From NCBI GenBank assembly GCA_022796315.1, contig JAAWIL010000132.1, forward strand, positions 1 to 5,818: a stretch of DNA of 5,818 nucleotides, written 5' to 3'. The DNA comes from Oscillibacter sp. GTDB taxonomy: Bacteria > Bacillota > Clostridia > Oscillospirales > Oscillospiraceae. Below the pieces are notes generated by a model, which worked only from the letters and a program-made list of their open reading frames with translations, did no database searches and was not told the DNA's origin. Position 1 is the first letter of the stretch. Each line of letters opens with the position of its first letter. Below, one piece after another: positions 1 through 5,352 of the stretch. Made by a program: the position numbers and the translations under genes.

Positions 1-13
1 AAGTCCACCGTCA

Positions 14-52
14 GGCCGTTTCACGGCCCCTGGGGCGCCTATGCGCCCCAGG
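14..52. repeat. Two adjacent perfect hairpins
   Basis: Two perfect inverted repeats lie back to back. Positions 14-19 and 23-28 (GGCCGT/ACGGCC) have 6-bp arms and a 3-base loop. Positions 29-38 and 43-52 (CCTGGGGCGC/GCGCCCCAGG) have 10-bp arms and a 4-base loop. They directly adjoin a third hairpin at 53-82. No T-run follows either one, so neither is a textbook intrinsic terminator. They may belong to a dispersed intergenic element or assist termination of the minus-strand operon ending at 91. Function is inference. Confidence 0.6.
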
Positions 53-82
53 GTTGAAAAGAAGCATTTGCTTCTTTTCAAC
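53..82 (-). terminator. Hairpin just after the radical SAM gene; probable terminator
   Basis: A perfect inverted repeat has 14-bp arms (GTTGAAAAGAAGCA at 53-66, TGCTTCTTTTCAAC at 69-82) and two bases between. It begins 8 bases beyond the TAG stop of the minus-strand operon. The descending arm on the minus strand is U-rich, but no clean U-tract follows; the next bases are GC-rich hairpins. The position suggests a termination or 3'-end-stabilising role. The near-symmetric stem could act in both directions. Confidence 0.55.
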
Positions 83-90
83 TGCGGTGA

Positions 91-960
91 CTATAATCCG
101 GAGAGATCAAAGACCGGCGTGTACTCCTCCCGGGCGGAGGTGCGCTCCTGGGTGTACCCGTCGGTGATTCCGCAGTTTTCCAGGTAGGAGGCCGCGGCGC
201 GGTATTCTGCCGCCGTCACCGGGCGGGCCAGCTTTCCGGAGGCTCCCGGCTGGGGGGTGTACTGACTCATGAGGGAGAACAGCACCTCGCCGGGGCGGAA
301 GGTCTCCGCCACCCAGTCGATCACCCGCCGGGTGTTCTCCGGCTCCCCCGGCAGCACCAGGTGCCGGATCAGCACCCCGGATTTCAGCTGTCCGCGCTCC
401 ATCCGGTAGGGGCCGGTCTGGCGGAACATCTCTAAAATGGCGGCGCTGGCCCATGGAAAATAGTCCGGAGCGGCGGAGTGAGCGGCGGGCCCCGGCAGGG
501 CGTATTTCAGGTCAGGCAGGTACACCTGGACCTTCCCCTCCAGCAGCCGCAGGGTCTCCGGCTTCTCGTATCCCCCGCAGTTCCACACCACCGGCACCGG
601 CCAGGGCTCCTCCCCCAGGGCCTCCAGAATGGCGGGGGTGAAGTGGGTGGGGGTCACCAGATCCAGGCAGGCGGCCCCCTGGGCGACCAGCTCCCGGAAG
701 ATCTCCCGCAGGTGGGCGGGGGACACCGGTACGCCGGTCTCTCCCCGGGAGAGGACGCCGTTCTGGCAGTAGACGCAGCGGAGATTGCAGCCGGAGAAGA
801 ACACCGCCCCGGCTCCCCGCTCCCCGGTGAGGCAGGGCTCCTCCCACAGGTGGAGCATTGCCCGCGCCGCCACCGGGGCGGAGGGCTGGCCGCAGACCCC
901 GCCGGGGACAGTCTCCGTCCGCTCCGCGCCGCAGTTCCGGGGACAGAGATTGCAGATCAT
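91..960 (-). CDS. PflX-like radical SAM protein (COG1313 type)
   Basis: The 289-residue protein resembles the pyruvate-formate-lyase-activating-enzyme-like group known as PflX/COG1313; the true substrate of that group is not established. The radical SAM cluster motif C-x3-C-x2-C is at Cys58, Cys62 and Cys65 (within SGCNLRCVYCQN). An N-terminal cysteine set, CNLCPRNC (Cys3, 6, 10) plus Cys23, could bind another metal or cluster. Family blocks follow in order: VTPTHF at 102-107, YLPDLKY at 147-153, RHLVLPG at 199-205 and MSQY at 231-234. The ATG at 960 is chosen because GGAGG lies 7 bases upstream (968-972) and the protein then begins directly with the family's cysteine motif; the open frame continues upstream only through the previous gene. 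The start overlaps that gene's stop as ATGA, which implies translational coupling. The protein is probably cytosolic and oxygen-sensitive. Family assignment is firm; function is not. Confidence 0.93.
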   Translation of the reverse strand: MICNLCPRNCGAERTETVPGGVCGQPSAPVAARAMLHLWEEPCLTGERGAGAVFFSGCNLRCVYCQNGVLSRGETGVPVSPAHLREIFRELVAQGAACLDLVTPTHFTPAILEALGEEPWPVPVVWNCGGYEKPETLRLLEGKVQVYLPDLKYALPGPAAHSAAPDYFPWASAAILEMFRQTGPYRMERGQLKSGVLIRHLVLPGEPENTRRVIDWVAETFRPGEVLFSLMSQYTPQPGASGKLARPVTAAEYRAAASYLENCGITDGYTQERTSAREEYTPVFDLSGL

Positions 961-1445
961 GGGGTCTCCTCCCCGGCGTCCTCCCCGGCCTCCGTCTCCG
1001 ACCAAGGGAACAACAGGTCCTCGGAGAGAGCGGTCGGGGACTTCAGCCCGGCGGCGTCCAGGACCATTTTTTCGCAGTTCCTGCAATACCAAACGGTCTT
1101 ATAGGAGATCAAGCTCCCCTCGTTGTCCACCCGCAGGCGGCGCTCCCGGACCTCCTTGGGCGGGCCCGCCCAGGCGGCCCTGGTGGTGAGGAAGCCCGGT
1201 GTCCAAACCAGCATCCCTTTTCCGGGGACGATGTAGCCTCGCTCCATCTCCGCTCCGCACCAGGGGCAGGACTCCTTCGGCTGGGCCTCCAGCTCCGCCT
1301 GTTTGGCGGCGGCTTTGGCCCTGCGCGCCTCGTTCCACTCCCGCAGGGTGTCCAGGGGATTTTCCAAGGGCTCCCGCTCCTGCTTGGCCCGCTCCTTGGC
1401 GGGGTCCAGGTCCCAGGGGTCCTCCGATTTCTTCCAAAAGGGCAT
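957..1445 (-). CDS. Split zinc-ribbon protein, function unknown
   Basis: A 162-residue soluble protein. Residues 1-57 are highly charged and rich in Lys, Arg, Glu and Ala, probably helical. Two knuckles follow: CPWC (Cys60, Cys63) and CRNC (Cys121, Cys124), which together can bind one zinc. The first half, CPWCGAEMERGYIVPG, matches the pattern of the clostridial DUF6487-type ribbon (recalled from memory, not searched). The long insert between knuckles (about 57 residues) contains aromatic patches. The tail is acidic. ATG at 1445 has GGAGG at 1453-1457 with 7-base spacing; the frame extends further upstream but only across the neighbouring gene. The stop overlaps the start of the radical SAM gene (ATGA), and the preceding 60-codon gene ends two bases before this start. 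A role as accessory to either partner is only inferred from linkage. Confidence 0.85.
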   Translation of the reverse strand: MPFWKKSEDPWDLDPAKERAKQEREPLENPLDTLREWNEARRAKAAAKQAELEAQPKESCPWCGAEMERGYIVPGKGMLVWTPGFLTTRAAWAGPPKEVRERRLRVDNEGSLISYKTVWYCRNCEKMVLDAAGLKSPTALSEDLLFPWSETEAGEDAGEETP

Positions 1446-1447
1446 CG

Positions 1448-1630
1448 TTACTCCTCCTCGTCCTCCACTTCCTCGTAATCCACCGTGTACACCGGGCCTT
1501 TGAACTCCGGGTCCTCCCGCTTCCGGGCGGAGCGCCGCCACAGGAAAAAGACCAGGGCCGCCGCCAGCAGGAAGGGCAGCACCCGCGCCAGGGTCATCAA
1601 GAGCGCCAAAACAATCCGCAGTACCGCCAT
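1448..1630 (-). CDS. Small single-pass membrane protein
   Basis: A 60-residue protein. Residues 4-30 form one long hydrophobic helix, followed by the basic stretch WRRSARKR (31-38) and a very acidic end (DYEEVEDEEE). The positive-inside rule predicts the C-terminal tail in the cytoplasm. The ATG at 1630 has a perfect AAGGAGG (1637-1643) 6 bases upstream. An in-frame ATG at 1648 lies on the far side of this ribosome site and is rejected. The codons of the Glu-rich tail (GAGGAGGAG) also serve as the ribosome site of the zinc-ribbon gene, which starts 2 bases after this stop. It is the first gene of a three-gene minus-strand operon. No family is recognised; it may anchor or recruit a partner, but that is a guess. 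Confidence 0.75.
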   Translation of the reverse strand: MAVLRIVLALLMTLARVLPFLLAAALVFFLWRRSARKREDPEFKGPVYTVDYEEVEDEEE

Positions 1631-1664
1631 GGGGGGCCTCCTTACCATAGATATGATTTGAGCC

Positions 1665-1704
1665 GTTCTGCGGTTGCCGCCGTAAACGGTGGCGACTGCA
1701 AAAC
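1665..1704. repeat. Long hairpin module B, copy 1
   Basis: Positions 1665-1683 pair with 1686-1704: 18 of 19 positions pair, counting three G-U wobbles, with a single C/A mismatch at 1668/1701. The block from CTGCGG at 1668 through GCAAAAC at 1704 recurs in diverged form on the same strand at 5640-5674. The whole gap 1631-1785 holds this and the next hairpin, and no convincing promoter was found there. It lies upstream of the 60-residue protein gene and downstream of mutY, so it could be a 5'-leader structure or a dispersed repeat. Confidence 0.55.
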
Positions 1705-1710
1705 AGGGAA

Positions 1711-1747
1711 CAGAGTACTTCCGGCCTTTCCGTTCGGAAATACTGTC
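1711..1747 (-). repeat. Hairpin module A, copy 1
   Basis: AGTACTTCCG (1714-1723) pairs with CGGAAATACT (1735-1744), 10 positions with one wobble. Read on the minus strand, this 37-base block matches 5594-5630 on the plus strand at 30 of 37 positions, including the loop pattern GAAC-x-GAAAGG. It lies 39 bases past the mutY stop. No T-run follows, so terminator function is uncertain; a dispersed repeat is more likely. Confidence 0.55.
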
Positions 1748-1785
1748 AGAAGATGGGATCGAAAATAGCCGGGAAACGGGGCGCT

Positions 1786-2874
1786 TTAATCGGAGGCAGC
1801 CTCCGCCAGCACCCGCCGGGCCTCCTTGCAGCAGCGGGCGAAGGCCGAGGGCACCGCGTGAGCCGCCAGCCCTGGGCCGTCCACCCAGGAAAAGCCCTCC
1901 GGGCCCTCCCCGGAGACCTCCAGCAGGTAGCAGGTCATGTGCCACTCCACGTGGGTGAAGAGGTGTTTGGCCGCCAGCTTCCTGCGCCAGTCCCGGGGCT
2001 CCAGGCCCCAGGCCTGCACCGCCGCACCGGCGGCGGACTCCTCCAGGGCGCCCTCCACATGGGGGAACTCCCAGAGACCCGCCAGGAGGCCGGTCTCCGG
2101 CCGCTGCCGCAGGGCGATGCGCCCCTGGCGCAGCAGGAGGAAGACCGTCTTCTCCTCCGCCCGCCGGGCCTTTTTGGGGGCCTTTACCGGCAGGGTCTCC
2201 GCAGTTCCCCGGAGGCGGCCCAGGCAGAGGTCCCGGACGGGGCACACCGCACATTTCGGCGGGCCGTTGGGCACGCAGACCAGGGCCCCCAGCTCCATGA
2301 CCGCCTGATTGAACAGGCGGATCTCCTCCGGCGTCTCCGGCATGACCTCCTGAAGGGCCGCCCGGACGGACCGCTTTGTCCTGACGTCGGAGATGTCGTC
2401 GTGACAGTCGGTGAGGCGGGCGGCGACCCGGAGGACGTTGCCGTCCACCGCCGCCTCCCGCCGCCCGAAGGAGGCCGAGGCGATGGCGCTGGCGGTGTAG
2501 TCCCCCACGCCGGGCAGGGCCAGGAGGTCCTGGTAGGTGTCCGGAAAACGGCCCCGGGCCGCGATGAGCTTGGCGGCCTTTTGCAGGTTCCGGGCCCGGC
2601 TGTAATACCCCAGGCCCTCCCACAGTTTCATCAGCTGGTCCTCCCCGGCCCCGGCCAGGGCTTCCACAGTGGGGAGGGCGGCGAGAAACCGGGCATAATA
2701 CCCCAGAACCGCCGCGACGCGGGTCTGCTGGAGCATGATCTCCGACACCCAGACGCGGTAGGGGTCCGCGGTGTGCCGCCAGGGCAGATCCCGGGCGGAG
2801 GCGCGGAACCAGCGGAGCAGGGGCTCCGGCAGGCGGGCGAGAAGCTGTTCGGTTGTTAGAATTGTTTGTTCCAT
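1786..2874 (-). CDS. mutY: Adenine DNA glycosylase MutY
   Basis: A 362-residue enzyme of the usual family length. It removes adenine mispaired with 8-oxoguanine, in the GO base-excision-repair pathway. Residues 10-220 are the helix-hairpin-helix glycosylase. Catalytic Glu45 lies in SEIMLQQT, the hairpin in LPGVGDYTA (120-128), and catalytic Asp144 in VDGNV. The 4Fe-4S ligands are Cys200, 208, 211 and 217. The first gap is seven residues, one more than the C-x6-C-x2-C-x5-C of E. coli MutY. Residues about 240-362 form the Nudix-like recognition domain, with LLAGLWEFP at 263-271 and an FTH loop (306-308) in place of the common FSH. The ATG at 2874 is the only plausible start, since the next Met is residue 47, after the catalytic Glu. 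It has no ribosome binding site; a TATAAT sits only 6 bases upstream. It is not coupled to the next operon (155-base gap). Confidence 0.97.
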   Translation of the reverse strand: MEQTILTTEQLLARLPEPLLRWFRASARDLPWRHTADPYRVWVSEIMLQQTRVAAVLGYYARFLAALPTVEALAGAGEDQLMKLWEGLGYYSRARNLQKAAKLIAARGRFPDTYQDLLALPGVGDYTASAIASASFGRREAAVDGNVLRVAARLTDCHDDISDVRTKRSVRAALQEVMPETPEEIRLFNQAVMELGALVCVPNGPPKCAVCPVRDLCLGRLRGTAETLPVKAPKKARRAEEKTVFLLLRQGRIALRQRPETGLLAGLWEFPHVEGALEESAAGAAVQAWGLEPRDWRRKLAAKHLFTHVEWHMTCYLLEVSGEGPEGFSWVDGPGLAAHAVPSAFARCCKEARRVLAEAASD

Positions 2875-2880
2875 GGGTGG

Positions 2881-2889
2881 ATTATATCA
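2881..2889 (-). promoter_or_regulatory. Extended -10 promoter for mutY (leaderless mRNA)
   Basis: On the minus strand positions 2889-2881 read TGATATAAT, a perfect -10 hexamer with the TGn extension. Only six bases (CCACCC) separate it from the mutY ATG at 2874. Transcription normally starts about 7 bases after the -10, so the A of the ATG is the expected first base. The -35 position 17 bases upstream is poor (about 3 of 6 matches), as extended -10 promoters tolerate. No Shine-Dalgarno sequence is present. The start site is inferred, not measured. The rest of the gap up to about 3040 shows no gene or clear signal. Confidence 0.65.
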
Positions 2890-3039
2890 CGGAATGGGGA
2901 AAAAGGGAAGCGGAGTGTGGGCGGGGAGCGCCCCCGGTCTGGCCTGCGGCTCCGGAGTCCCTTCCGGCCGGGCCAATCCTCCCTACGGACCGGCCCCTCA
3001 GATGGAACGGTTCTCCCGCCGGACACCAGCGCCATTTTC

Positions 3040-3068
3040 AGAAAAACGAAATCTTTTTTTAAAAAACC
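3040..3068 (+). promoter_or_regulatory. A/T-rich UP-like element
   Basis: A run of A/T-rich sequence, including CTTTTTTTAAAAAACCC, sits directly upstream of the -35 hexamer at 3070 in otherwise very GC-rich DNA. This is the position and composition of an UP element, which binds the RNA polymerase alpha C-terminal domain. It may also bend the DNA. Function is inferred from composition alone. Confidence 0.4.
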
Positions 3069-3069
3069 C

Positions 3070-3100
3070 TTGACCTTCCCCTTTGTGGAAGGTGTATCAT
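3070..3100 (+). promoter_or_regulatory. MerR-type promoter and operator of the membrane-MerR operon
   Basis: The -35 TTGACC (3070-3075) and -10 TATCAT (3095-3100) are separated by 19 bp instead of the usual 17, the hallmark of promoters that MerR-family activators untwist. A perfect dyad, ACCTTCC (3073-3079) and GGAAGGT (3087-3093) with a 7-bp centre, fills the spacer. From memory, its arms and spacing closely resemble the E. coli CueR operator at copA. It lies just upstream of a MerR gene, so autoregulation of the five-gene operon is the straightforward inference. Expected transcription start is about 3107. Confidence 0.88.
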
Positions 3101-3113
3101 CCCCCCAGAAAGC

Positions 3114-3120
3114 GAGGTGA
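3114..3120 (+). promoter_or_regulatory. Ribosome binding site that favours a CTG start
   Basis: GAGGTGA matches the extended anti-Shine-Dalgarno complement and ends five bases before CTG at 3126. The only nearby conventional start in frame, GTG at 3117, lies inside this very site and has no ribosome site of its own (upstream CCAGAAAGC). With transcription starting near 3107, a GTG start would leave about a 10-base leader without a site. Confidence 0.6.
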
Positions 3121-3125
3121 GATCC

Positions 3126-3776
3126 CTGAAAATTAACGAGGTGGAGGCTCTGGTGGGCATCACCAAGAAGAACATCCGCTTCTATGAGTCCGAGGGCCTG
3201 CTGACGCCCCGGCGGAACAGCGAGAACGGCTACCGGGACTACAGCGAGGCGGAGGTGGCGGTTCTGCGGCAGATCAAGCTCATGCGGAAGCTGGGCGTGC
3301 CCCTGGAGGAGATCCGCAGGATGCAGAGCGGCGCCCACACCGTGGGGGACGGAATGCGGCGCCATCTGGTGACGCTGGAGCGGGACCGGGAGAACCTGGA
3401 GCAGGCCATCCGGCTGTGCGGCGGGCTGAAGGACTGCCCCCAGCGGATGGAGGACCTGGATGCCCAGAGCCTTCTGGACCGCATGGAGACCCTGGAGCAG
3501 GAGGGCACCACCTTCCAGAACAAGCAGCGCTCCGACATCCGCATCCGCTATGTGGCCCCCCTGGTCATCGGCGGGAGCATGACGGCGCTGCTGGCGGGAC
3601 TCATGGCCCTGCTGGTGTGGATCTTCCTGCTGGACCCCGTCAGCGGGCTGCCGCTGCCGCTGCTGCTGGTCAGCCTGGCCCTGCTGGCTCTGGTGGCCGG
3701 AGGCGTGCTGGCGGCCCTGGTTCAGAGACTGCGGGAGATCGGGAAAGGAGAGATCGACGATGCGAAAAACTACTAG
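3126..3776 (+). CDS. Membrane-anchored MerR-family transcriptional regulator
   Basis: A 216-residue protein counted from CTG at 3126. Residues 2-70 are a MerR winged helix-turn-helix (KINEVEALVGITKKNIRFYE, then the wing around NGYRDYS). Residues about 75-130 are a charged dimerisation helix region with Cys98 and Cys104. Two membrane helices follow (about 143-169 and 175-199). A cytoplasmic tail ends QRLREIGKGEIDDAKNY. With two helices, both the DNA-binding domain and the tail face the cytoplasm. The CTG start is chosen because the strong GAGGTGA site is correctly spaced for it and the protein then begins KINEVE, as I recall for relatives; GTG at 3117 (219 residues) is the alternative a gene caller would pick. 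The gene probably activates its own operon from the 19-bp-spacer promoter. The last 17 bases overlap the next gene. The MerR fold is certain; the ligand is unknown. Confidence 0.92.
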   Translation: MKINEVEALVGITKKNIRFYESEGLLTPRRNSENGYRDYSEAEVAVLRQIKLMRKLGVPLEEIRRMQSGAHTVGDGMRRHLVTLERDRENLEQAIRLCGGLKDCPQRMEDLDAQSLLDRMETLEQEGTTFQNKQRSDIRIRYVAPLVIGGSMTALLAGLMALLVWIFLLDPVSGLPLPLLLVSLALLALVAGGVLAALVQRLREIGKGEIDDAKNY

Positions 3777-4014
3777 AAAGAAGATCGCCCCCATTGTGGT
3801 GACGGCGCTGGTCGTCGCGTATATCGCGCCGCTGATGGTGCTGGTCCTGTGGGCCATGGGTCTGTGGAGCAATGGGAGGACCGTGCAGGTCATGTTTCCC
3901 CTGCTGTGCTGGCTGATCGTGGGCGGCGCGGTGATCGTGGGCGCGGTGAAGGCCCTGCGGGAGCGGCTCCGGGAGATCGACGGAGGGGAGGAAGAGGATG
4001 CCAGCCAATACTGA
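3760..4014 (+). CDS. Small two-helix membrane protein, first satellite of the MerR protein
   Basis: An 84-residue protein with a basic N-terminus (MRKTTRKK), hydrophobic helices at about 9-34 and 44-65, and the tail ERLREIDGGEEEDASQY. The tail repeats the end of the upstream MerR protein, as does the helix-loop-helix layout, so the two are probably paralogous over their membrane domains. Both termini should be cytoplasmic. AAAGGAG (3744-3750) lies 9 bases before the ATG. That site and the start codon are embedded in the MerR tail codons, giving a 17-base overlap and almost certain translational coupling. No signal peptide or catalytic residue is seen. It may form a hetero-oligomer with the MerR membrane domain; this is inference. 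Confidence 0.85.
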   Translation: MRKTTRKKIAPIVVTALVVAYIAPLMVLVLWAMGLWSNGRTVQVMFPLLCWLIVGGAVIVGAVKALRERLREIDGGEEEDASQY

Positions 4015-4261
4015 GGAGCGCCGGAGAAAATACCGGCGTCAGGCAGTGCTGGGGATCGCTCTTTTCGGCCTTTTGCAGCTGGCCTGCACGGCGTGCTTTG
4101 GCGCACTGTGTTTTATCCCGGGGCTGCCCCGATGGGCGTGGACTCTATTTGCGGCGCTGGCGGTTTTCTGCGCCGCGCTGATGATCCCGGCGCTGATGGT
4201 ACTCAAACAGAGATTTCGAGAAATTGAAGGAGGAGAATTAGATGCTGCTGCTGAATATTGA
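3998..4261 (+). CDS. Small two-helix membrane protein, second satellite
   Basis: An 87-residue protein with a charged N-terminus (TEERRRKYRR), hydrophobic segments at about 15-40 and 46-68, and the tail KQRFREIEGGELDAAAEY. This is the third consecutive gene product with this tail. Cys30, Cys33, Cys38 and Cys58 all fall in or next to the membrane segments, unlike the first satellite, which has one cysteine. GGGAGG (3986-3991) lies 6 bases before the ATG. Site and start again sit inside the tail codons of the preceding gene, with a 17-base overlap. Both termini are predicted cytoplasmic. Function is unknown; the paralogy suggests a partner of the MerR protein and the first satellite. Confidence 0.85.
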   Translation: MPANTEERRRKYRRQAVLGIALFGLLQLACTACFGALCFIPGLPRWAWTLFAALAVFCAALMIPALMVLKQRFREIEGGELDAAAEY

Positions 4262-4556
4262 TTATGTCCCCGGAGGACAGGAGTTTGAAGCCCTGGGTAT
4301 TGCCAAGGGCACGGTGGTTCAGTCCAAGAATTTCGGCAAGGACTTCATGGCCAGTATGAAGACTCTGGTGGGCGGCGAGATTGTGGGTTACACGGAGATG
4401 CTGGTGGAGGCCCGTCAGATCGCCACAAAGCGAATGGTGGACGAAGCGGAGAAGCTGGGGGCAGACGCAGTGCTGAACGTCCGCTACGGCTCGTCCTCGG
4501 TCATGCAGGGGGCGGCCGAGATCATCGCCTATGGCACGGCGGTAAAATTCAAGTGA
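4242..4556 (+). CDS. YbjQ/UPF0145 family protein (putative heavy-metal-binding)
   Basis: A 104-residue soluble protein covering the whole YbjQ (PF01906) domain. It shows the family pattern: VPG near the start, an LG-x-x-x-G-x-VV strand (residues 18-26), then VGGEIVGYTEML, a long charged helix with AEKLGADAVLNVRY, and GAAEIIAYGTAV at the end. The family forms pentamers in known structures; its heavy-metal-binding label is a database name with little direct proof. No cysteine is present, so thiolate metal binding is unlikely here. The ATG has a perfect AAGGAGG (4227-4233) at 8-base spacing, placed inside the tail codons of the preceding membrane gene; the overlap is 20 bases. The stop overlaps the next start as TGATG. 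Confidence 0.93.
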   Translation: MLLLNIDYVPGGQEFEALGIAKGTVVQSKNFGKDFMASMKTLVGGEIVGYTEMLVEARQIATKRMVDEAEKLGADAVLNVRYGSSSVMQGAAEIIAYGTAVKFK

Positions 4557-5269
4557 TGCGGGTGGTTTTTTTAGGTCACAGCGGCTTTCTGGCGGAGCTG
4601 CCCTCGGCGACGCTGCTGTTCGACTGGACAGAGGGGGAGCTTCCGGCCATCCGGCCGGAGGTCCCCCTGTACGTCTTTGCCAGCCACGCCCACAGCGACC
4701 ACTTCCGGCCGGAGATTTTTCAGCTGGACGGCCCTGGGCGGGAGGTCCGCTTTTTCCTGGGCCATGACATCAAGCTGAGTCCCCGGAATCTCGCCCGGTG
4801 GGGCGTCTCTCCGGAGACGGCGGAGCGGTGCCAACCCCTCCGGGGCGGCGAGACCCGCGCCCTGCCGGAGGCCCACATCGAGGCCCTGCCCTCCACCGAC
4901 GAGGGCGAGGCCTTCCTGGTGACGGCGGACGGCGTCACCCTCTTCCACGCCGGGGACCTGAACTGGTGGCACTGGGAGGGGGAGGACCCGGCCTGGAACC
5001 GGAATATGGAGGTGAACTTCAAGCGGTACACAGCGCCCCTGGCGGGCCGGAGGATCGACCTGGCCATGCTCCCCCTGGACCCCCGGCTGGGAGAGGACGG
5101 GTTCCGGGGCCCCGGATATTTTTTGGAGACGGCGGAGATCCGCCGCTTTCTCCCCATGCACCAGTGGGGGGAGTTTTCTTTCACGAGGAAGTTCTGGGAC
5201 AGGTTCCCCCAGTACCGGGAGCAAACCCTGGAAATCACCGCTCCGGGGCAGAGATTTCCACTGCCTTGA
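4556..5269 (+). CDS. Metallo-beta-lactamase-fold hydrolase
   Basis: A 237-residue cytosolic protein of the UlaG-like branch of the superfamily (PF13483 type, from memory). Metal ligands can be seen: SHAHSDHF (His44, His46, Asp48, His49), HAGDLN (Asp134, after His131) and a late His202 in PMHQWGEF. An early GHSGF (7-11) and STDEG (113-117) fit this branch. A di-metal hydrolase is expected; the substrate is unknown. ATG at 4556 is chosen because it shares a base with the YbjQ stop (TGATG), giving coupled reinitiation; GTG at 4553 would add one residue. The ribosome site is weak, consistent with coupling. It is the last gene of the MerR operon, with a terminator 84 bases downstream. Confidence 0.92.
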   Translation: MRVVFLGHSGFLAELPSATLLFDWTEGELPAIRPEVPLYVFASHAHSDHFRPEIFQLDGPGREVRFFLGHDIKLSPRNLARWGVSPETAERCQPLRGGETRALPEAHIEALPSTDEGEAFLVTADGVTLFHAGDLNWWHWEGEDPAWNRNMEVNFKRYTAPLAGRRIDLAMLPLDPRLGEDGFRGPGYFLETAEIRRFLPMHQWGEFSFTRKFWDRFPQYREQTLEITAPGQRFPLP

Positions 5270-5352
5270 GGCGGTTCTCCCCGGGCGAAAGCCCTTGCGG
5301 CCCAGGGAATTGGGTGGAGAAAAAAAGTCGAATTTTGTGCAGGCTGGCCCCG

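Noticed and set aside
1..57. Plus-strand open frame from the left edge ending in TGA at 55-57
   Set aside because: Only 18 codons long and mostly made of hairpin sequence; it cannot be told from chance without upstream sequence.
92..97. TATAAT on the plus strand
   Set aside because: A TTGCTT lies 18 bases upstream, but the promoter would read antisense through the radical SAM gene, and the bases are the last codons and stop of that gene.
1753..2859. Plus-strand open frame of 368 codons opposite mutY
   Set aside because: It is antisense to a complete mutY with all catalytic residues; the product is a Gly/Pro/Arg-rich shadow.
2856..4106. Minus-strand open frame of 416 codons opposite the MerR operon
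   Set aside because: It is antisense to three well-supported genes and their promoter, with a His/Gln-rich shadow composition and no family features.
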